Assembly (NCBI GenBank): GCA_027574665.1
Contig: CM050652.1
Span: 1,220,589-1,284,588, forward strand
Reading direction: 5' to 3'
Origin: Rhynochetos jubatus
Lineage: Eukaryota > Chordata > Aves > Eurypygiformes > Rhynochetidae
Length of the DNA: 64,000 bases
Part shown: piece after piece, positions 57,793 to 64,000 of the stretch
Layout of the letters: every line of letters begins with the position of its first letter
Numbering within the stretch: position 1 is the first letter of the stretch
Notes under the pieces: generated by a model
Seen by the model: the letters and a program-made list of their open reading frames with translations, nothing else
Told to the model about the DNA's origin: nothing
Database searches by the model: none
Program-made: the position numbers and the translations under genes

Positions 57793-58178
57793 CAAGCAGG
57801 GAGGCTGAGGGGGCTGGGGGGGTTCAGCCTGGAGCAGGGGGGGCTCAGGGAGAGCTGATCGCTGCCTGCAGCCCCCTGACAGGGGGGGCAGAGAGGGGGG
57901 TGGGTCTGTTCTCCCCAGGGCTGGGCCAGGAGGGCACGGCCTCAGGCTGTGCCAGGGGGGGTTCAGGTGGGCTGTCGGGGCAATTCCTGCCCGGTAAGGG
58001 CTGTGGGGCACTGGCAGGGGCTGCCCAGGGAGGGGGGAGTCCCCATCCCGGGAGGGGGTTCAGAGCCGTGGGGCCGAGGTGCTCAGGGCCCTGGGTCAGG
58101 GCTGGCCTTGGCCCTGCTGGGGGAACGCTTGAACTCGATGGGTTTCAAGGCCTTTTCCAAGCAAACCAATTCCATGGT
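57793..58178 (+). mobile_element. CR1 subfamily B 3' end, sense
   Basis: From GGCTGAGGGGGCTGGGGGGG to CAATTCCATGGTCTC. Tail decayed. Confidence 0.87.
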
Positions 58179-59427
58179 CTCAAAGTTCTGGGTTTGCTGT
58201 TGGATCAGGGCAAGGTTTTCCTCTTGGGTTGGGGTCTTTTCCCAGCACTCAGACTCTGGGAGACGTTCCCCTGAGCTTACCGACTCCGTGTTCATTTTTT
58301 CCCCTGAACGTAGAGCTCCCCGTTGGAGTGCAGTCACCAGTTCACCCCCTCGTTGGTGCTGGGGCAGTCAGGTACGGCAGCGCTGGTGAGACAGCCCAGG
58401 AGTCTTCTGTCTCTAAATCTGATTTCTTAACCTTCTTTTTCCCAACAAACTTTGAAGCCTGTTGAAAATTTCCAGGTCCCTCCCAAGTGCATTGTCCAAA
58501 CGAGACGATGCCGTGGCTCTGAATCACAGGCTGCAGCAAGCTCAAAAGGCTGCGATGGGCAGGGTTGAGGAATCCCAGGTGAGCTGTCGCCCGCCCGTTG
58601 CTGTTTCACCTGGCGGAAGGACCTTTTTTACACCATTAATAAGACTCCTGCTAGAAAACTTTTGAACAAGGCGCAGTGCGGCGGGGAAGACGCTGTACGT
58701 TGTCCTTACGCCCACGTGGTCCTTCCATCTCCATCCGTGAGGAGCTGCTGAGCTGGATGTCCCCAGGATACTGTGAGTTCGTGGCTTTCTGTACCTGTTT
58801 ACCGCTCTCACCGACAGAGTCGTGGTCGTTTGGGCTTGAACATCCCACACCAGAGGCTTTTTAAGTAGAAACTGTCCTATAGTTGGGCTTTGAGCACTGA
58901 AAACGAGCGCAGGCGAAAGCTTTCAGCCTAATTTTCACCAGCCTCCGCGGCCAAATAGCCGAAGCTGGTGGTGTCGTGCGGTCATCCTCACGATGGGCGC
59001 AACCGGAAGTGCTCTGCCTCGCTTTTAACTGAAGAAACACACGTGCACGCCGCGGCCGTGTCGATTAAATCACCCCTGGTGTCGTGCCATCGAGCGCCTG
59101 AGGGATGACGGTCGAGGGCGGGCGAGTTGCTGGTGGGGTGGCTCCACGGAGCCTTGGTTTGGCTCTGGAAAGGATCCGTGTTTTGACAGGTTGGTAACGA
59201 GCCTCGCGTCTCGGCGAACAGGCTGCAGGTTGACCTCTGAAGGGGTCGGGAAAGAAATTAAGACGTACGGCTCGTTATTGAAGAGCCTGATTTCGAGACT
59301 AAAGTACCGAGCGCCGTGCTTTGAAAAGCAAAACCCGGCCTTTTTAATTTGCCTAAAACCGCTCTCAGGAGCACGTAGAAGCGTGAGGGATCGCAAGGCA
59401 CCAGTGTGAAATGGTTATAATATATAT

Positions 59428-60543
59428 AACCAGCGGCATCAACGGCTCCGTGTCTGGGTGGAGACCAGCACCGAGCGGCATTCCTCAGGGGTCGGGGTTG
59501 GGACCAGTAATGATTAAAATCTTCATTACTAGTGACACGGACGGTGGGATTGAGGGCACCCTCAGCAATTTGCTGATGACACCGAGCTGTGTGTGGGGTG
59601 ACAGGCTGGAGGGAAGGGATGGCATCCAGAGGGACGGGGACAGGCTGGGGGAAGGGATGGCATGCAGAGGGACCAGGACAGGCTGGGGGAAGGGATGGCA
59701 TGCAGAGGGACCGGGACAGGCTGGGGGAAGGGATGGCATCCAGAGGGACCGGGACAGGCTGGAGAGGTGGGACCGTGCCGACCCCACGGAGTGCAGCCAG
59801 GCCAAGGGCAGGGTCCTGCCCAGGGGTCGGGGCAATCCCAGCACAGGGCCAGGCTGGGAATGGATCGGGAACAGCCCTGGGGAGAAGGACTTGGGGGGCT
59901 GGGGGCGAGGGGCTGGCCAGGAGCCGGCCGTGTGCGCTGGAGCCCAGAAACCAACCAGATCCTGGGCTGGATCCAGAGCAGCCTGGCCAAGGGGGTGAGG
60001 GAGGGGATTCTGCCCCTCTGCTCTTGTGAGACCCCCCCTGGAGTGCTGTGTCCAGCTGTGGAGCCCTCAGCATCAGAAGGACACGGAGCTGTTGGAGTGA
60101 GGCCAGAGGAGGCCCCGGAGATGCTGCGAGGGCTGGAGCCCCTCTGCCATGGGGCCAGGCTGGGGGGGTTGGGGGGTTCAGCCTGGAGCAGGGAAGGCTG
60201 CGGGGAGACCTCAGAGCCCCTGCCAGGGCCTGGGGGGTACAGGAAAGCTGGGGGGGCTTTTCCCAAGGGCAGGGAGTGCCAGGCCAAGGGGTGACAGGTT
60301 TAACCGGGAAGAGGGAGATGGAGCTGGGCCATGGGGAAGGAATTCTTCCCGCAGAGGGTGGGGGGCACTGGGACAGGTTCCCAGAGAAGCTGGGGATGCC
60401 CCATCTCTGGGAGTGCCCAAGGCCAGGCTGGATGAGGCTGGGAGCACCCTGGGCTATGGAAGGTGTCCCTGCCCGTGGCAGGGGTGGAGCTGGTTAACCT
60501 TTAAGGTCCCTTCAACCCAAACCATTCCATGGTTCTATGATAT
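59428..60543 (+). mobile_element. CR1 subfamily A, sense, with RT remnant and a four-copy 38-bp repeat
   Basis: Starts in RT sequence (translation ITSGINGSVSGWRPAPSGIP, then QGSGLGPVMIKIF and DTDGGIEGTLSN), continues through four tandem copies of the 38-bp unit (about 59605-59765, GGGAAGGGATGGCATCCAGA), the ORF end and the 3'UTR, and ends CCATGGTTCTATGAT. It shares the frameshift before the RT active site with the 46.3 kb copy. Confidence 0.92.
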
Positions 60544-62002
60544 ATACCCCCTGGCTGTAGTGGCTGGTGTATAGATAATACACGACAGCTGCTCCCAAAG
60601 GTCTCGTATTCTGGTTGTATCTGAGCTCTATAAAATCATTTGCCCTATGAAAGGGTGCAGAGTTCATCCCGGCAGTGGGGAGTGGAGCAGATGAGAACCT
60701 TCCTGCGGACTCCATCCACGTTTTTAGTGGTGGAGAGATAAAGTGCAGACGTTTAGGTGTGACAGAGCAGGAGGCTCGTGAGAAACAGAGCTGATACCCG
60801 CTGGAGAAACCAGGAAGACGCAGGAATCGGAGCTGGTCACTCTGGGTGCTGGGTGTATGCAATACTGGGCTAGACTTGCAAGTCAGGGGATGTAATTGGG
60901 CTATTTTTAGTTCTTTCCCCTTTTTCTTTGTTCAAGCAGCCTTCTTCCTCCGAGGGATCGAGTTGGTGGGCTGGTTCACGCGGGCGGGTGACGTGGACTT
61001 GCAGTGGCTTAATCAAAGAGGCGCTTGGTCAACTAAAGCCGGCGCGAACGTGCAGCGGCGCGGCCTTTCTCACTCTCCTGGCCTGCTGGCCTCTTCTCCC
61101 GCTTTAACGTTAGCAGTGATTCATCGCGCGGGGGTTTCGGCCACTGCTGGAAGTGAACTGTGGGGTCTGGGCTTCAGCCTATCTGACCCCCGACGTCAGT
61201 GTAGCCGAGATCCCGAAGGCCGTCTGGGGTCGCAGTGCAAGGAGTGAACCCCCCCCCAGGTATTTAGTGGAGATCCGTAAGCACGCCCGCGCTTGAAATC
61301 AACCCCTGTGGTTCCTCGCTCCCAGGTGACGGGGTAATGCCAGCTCCTCCAGCCGGGCTCGCCTCCTGGTTCGTGCTCCTATCCCGAGGATGGGGTCGGC
61401 TGCGTGGCGGATGACCCCGGAGGTTCTGGGTTTGCCGGCCTGGCTGGGGAGGCAGGCTCTGCGGTTTTAGGGTTTGTTCTGTAGGCGCTCCTTTCTCCAC
61501 GAAAGCTCTTAATTTGGCTCTAATCCAGTCTCGTTCCTCCTTATTTTCCACGTTGAAAGTCAAATATTGAGCTAGTTTTCCTTTTTAGATTTTTTCAGTA
61601 CCGGAGCCGTCCCCAAACGTCTCACACCTGCTGAAAATCCTCCGAGCACTGTTCCCCTGGGAGGGAACGATGGGTGTTAGGTTGGCGGAGGAGGAGATAG
61701 TGGGGTGAACGCGGGGACAGTGTCATGGGATCGTAGGGGTTGGTGGACCCGCACGTGGATGTGAGCTCCAGCTCCGAGCTTCAGCTCCCAGCATGTTTCC
61801 GTCGGGGGATAAACTTCCAAGTGCGTGCCACTGACGAGGTGGTCGCTGGGGAGAGTTAATAAAAGTGGAAATGCAAGCGGACGGAAATAGAAATTATTCC
61901 TTGTAGGGTATCGTCATCGTAAAGAAAAGCCACTGTCTGACCTGGAGCAGCGCTCCAGTGGGTCCAGTACAGTGTGTTCCACTGGATCCAGTCCAGGTGG
62001 AT
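60544..62002. other. Unique intronic sequence, nothing recognised
   Basis: No gene, repeat or RNA gene recognised. Confidence 0.5.
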
Positions 62003-62258
62003 CACAGACCAGTTTGGGTTGAAAGGGACCTTAAAGCTCCCCCAGCGCCACCCCCTGCAATGGGCAGGGACCCCTTCCATAGCCCAGGGTGCTCCCAGCC
62101 TCATCCAGCCTGGCCTTGGGCACTCCCAGGGATGGGGCAGCCACAGCTTCTCTGGGCACCTGTCCCAGTGCTCCCCACCCTCTGCGGGAAGAATTCCTTC
62201 CCCATGGCCCAGCTCCCTCTTTCCGTTTAACCCCGCTGCCCTTTGTCCTGTCAATTCT
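62003..62258 (-). mobile_element. CR1 subfamily A 3' end, antisense
   Basis: From CAGACCAGTTTGGGTTGAAA to CCTTTGTCCTGTCAATTC. The terminal 8-base repeat has been lost. Confidence 0.87.
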
Positions 62259-62958
62259 TGTTGGCAGAGTCCATCTTCACAGGAACTTCCCAGCTGCTGA
62301 GGACCTTACCCCTGGTTTTTTGATGGATTTGATGGCGAGACACCCGCGCTGGCAGGAGCTGGGCAACATTTATCCGCAGGCAACGGAGACGCCTCTTCCT
62401 CCACCAAGATCCACCCGGTTTACGCGACGCAGCTATTTTGTTCCTCAGGGAGTGCTTAGGACACATTTGAATTCTGTTAGTGAGAAAACACATTATTTAG
62501 GCTGTTCCTGGAGTATCTGTTTGGTTTCCTGTTCTCTTGAAGGGGACGTGTTCCAGCTGGCTGGCCGGCATCACCACGCTGCTGGTGGCTTTTATCCCCA
62601 CGAGGATGGAGAGACGTTTCAGGCCATTCCTCCAGCTGGTCTTGTAGTATCAGAGCGATGCTGTTTTGGTGTTATTTATAGCAGGGGCGATGCTGTAATT
62701 CGGGAACGGCAGGAATTCATACGGCCTTGCCTTGGGCTTGATACCCACAGCCTGCCGGAGCCGGGTCATGGGTTTGGATGCAGGAGTCTGCACGTCCCTG
62801 GAGTATTTATTTGTGGGAAAAGTAGGTTTTTTAAGAAGGAATTTCCTCTGGTGACAAAATCTAGAAGCAGTGTCTGTGAACAGCCTGGCTTGGCAGCAGC
62901 TCTGTGGTCAAGTGCGATGAGCTGTGCCTCTGGATGCTCCTCGTTTAAGAAGCAGTAG
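62259..62958 (+). other. Open stretch of about 234 codons, no homology recognised
   Basis: The frame that enters from the antisense CR1 stays open across 700 bases of unique, only moderately GC-rich sequence to a stop at 62956-62958. I recognise no domain and see no splice sites or start context that would make it a gene. Composition is unremarkable (many Ser, Gly, Phe). Listed because an open run this long is unusual outside the GC-rich repeats; chance remains the best explanation. Confidence 0.2.
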
Positions 62959-63208
62959 ATAAAGAAGAGCGTAGATTAATTTGCCACTTGTTCTTCAGCC
63001 TCAGCACCTTCAACACAACCGTTTGACTTCTAGTGCCAAGCAGCTGACAGCCTTCCCGCTCCAGAGTGCTTCGAAACCACGTTTAATCTGGAGTGAACTC
63101 ACCCCGCTGGTTGCACAGACCTTCCGTGTCTTCCCAGGTTGGCCTGCAGCTCCTGGAGCTGGAAGTTCGAGTCCCCACGTTTTCACAGGATTGCAGTAAT
63201 TAATACCA

Positions 63209-63512
63209 TAGAATAGAAGGGTTTGGGTGGGAAGGGACCTCAAGGATCATCCAGCCCCACCCCCTGCCATGGGCAGGGACCCCTTCCACAGCCCAGGGTG
63301 CTCCCAGCCTCATCCAGCCTGGCCTTGGGCACTCCCAGGGATGGGGCAGCCACAGCTTCTCTGGGAACCTGTCCCAGTGCCCCCCACCCTCTGCAGGAAG
63401 GATTCCTTCCCCATGGCCCATCTCCATCTCCCTCTTCCTGTTTAAACCCGTCACCCCCCGTCCTGTCCCTCCCTGCCCTTGGAAAAGCCCCCCCACCCTC
63501 CTGCCGGCCTTG
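63209..63512 (-). mobile_element. CR1 subfamily A 3' end, antisense
   Basis: From ATAGAATAGAAGGGTTTGGG to CCCTTGGAAAAGCCCCCCCA. Confidence 0.88.
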
Positions 63513-64000
63513 TAGCTGCCCGGTCCGTGCATGTACCGTCTGGGCTGCAGTAATATTTGTGGTAAACGGGTTTTATATAAAACTGGGAAGTTCTGCAGAA
63601 CTTGTGTATCCCCAGTAAAGCCCATCCTGAATCCTGACGCCGGCTTGGCGGGACGTTTTAAGACGGGAGAGTTCGTAACTCCCGTGGGGAGACGTCGCTT
63701 GGCGAACCAGGAACGGGAGAGCAGAGGCAGCCCGAGGCTCGCCGGGTGCTGCGGCGCAGGCACCGCCCGGGCGGTTGGGTTACGCCACGACGGGGCGAAG
63801 GGCGCCCCTGGGGTCTGTAGGGATTTGGGAACGATTTCAGAGCAAGAAGTTGGTGGGGTTGACACCAACCTGGTAGTAAACACGTGGCCGGAATCGCGAG
63901 GGAAGGGGATGCGCTCTGCCCCGGGCACGTCGCAGGTGAGCTGGGCCTTGTCGTGGTGACGGGGACGAGCGGGGACCCCTTATCTCGCCATTCACACGGG

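Larger units (their letters stand above)
11076..64000 (+). other. AHCYL2: AHCYL2 intron 1 (continues beyond the window)
   Basis: From the exon-1 donor to the right edge no later AHCYL2 exon is seen: exon 2 should begin with sequence encoding QIQFADQKQEFNKRP, and no frame shows it. A very long first intron is also known in mammals. It holds CR1 copies, one solo LTR and the tandem arrays listed separately. Between these, stretches without any recognised element are: 14.3-16.1, 17.8-19.1, 19.8-20.5, 21.3-22.1, 23.85-24.84, 25.5-26.7, 26.9-28.5, 29.25-31.0, 33.9-34.86, 35.6-36.6, 38.0-38.6, 40.1-41.0, 41.3-42.4, 43.5-44.7, 45.6-46.3, 47.5-48.7, 49.2-50.6, 51.2-51.8, 52.6-53.6, 55.9-56.9, 57.0-57.8, 58.2-59.4, 60.5-62.0, 62.3-63.2 and 63.5-64.0 kb. 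Long-IRBIT has N-terminal splice variants in mammals, so alternative first exons may lie here unseen. Confidence 0.75.

Noticed and set aside
11076-64000. CRISPR-like reading of the tandem arrays (regular repeats with variable parts)
   Set aside because: Units are contiguous without unique spacers, and the genome is vertebrate.

Overview
The window is a piece of a bird nuclear genome. Three things support this. There are about 34 copies of the avian CR1 retrotransposon, and many end in the 8-base ATTCTRTG-type repeat that marks the CR1 3' end. There is a solo ERVL-type LTR of a kind common in birds. The only two recognisable genes, SMO and AHCYL2, are neighbours on the same strand, as they are in other vertebrates. 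The sequence is GC-rich and dense in tandem repeats. Species cannot be fixed from the sequence; the LTR and CR1 types would suit a neoavian bird (inference).

Layout. 1-2094: the last six coding exons of Smoothened (SMO, Hedgehog-pathway class F receptor), + strand. The gene enters from the left edge, and its last intron uses a GC-AG splice pair. 2095 to about 3215: SMO 3'UTR. 3.2-8.8 kb: spacer with one CR1 and a small perfect-looking hairpin. 8.77-10.05 kb: an antisense CR1 whose interior has expanded into a 12-copy, 38-bp minisatellite, ending about 0.45 kb before a CpG-rich promoter. 10.24-11.08 kb: promoter and first coding exon of AHCYL2 (long-IRBIT), 132 codons ending at a canonical donor. 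The promoter carries three ZNF143/THAP11-type ACTACNNNTCCC elements. 11.08-64 kb: interpreted as AHCYL2 intron 1. I found no exon 2, and no other protein-coding or RNA gene that I can support.

The intron is a repeat landscape: CR1 copies of at least three subfamilies in both orientations, and five unrelated tandem arrays outside the LTR (49/57-bp at 11.8 kb, 39-bp at 12.9 kb, 30-bp G-rich at 36.6 kb, 12-bp at 48.7 kb, tetranucleotides at 51.8 kb). A 1494-bp solo LTR at 38.64-40.13 kb has an intact 5-bp target duplication and its own internal minisatellite. Nearly every very long ORF in the window is a by-product of these GC-rich arrays or of CR1 antisense reading.

I did not find a new multi-gene system. 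The most interesting signals are: (i) shared lesions at the CR1 reverse-transcriptase active-site region in copies that otherwise look young; (ii) a 1-4-12 copy series of one 38-bp unit at the same place in three CR1 copies, flanked by a short direct repeat, which shows how such a minisatellite can start; (iii) the LTR with its own array; (iv) the triple ZNF143-type promoter; (v) the SMO GC-AG intron.
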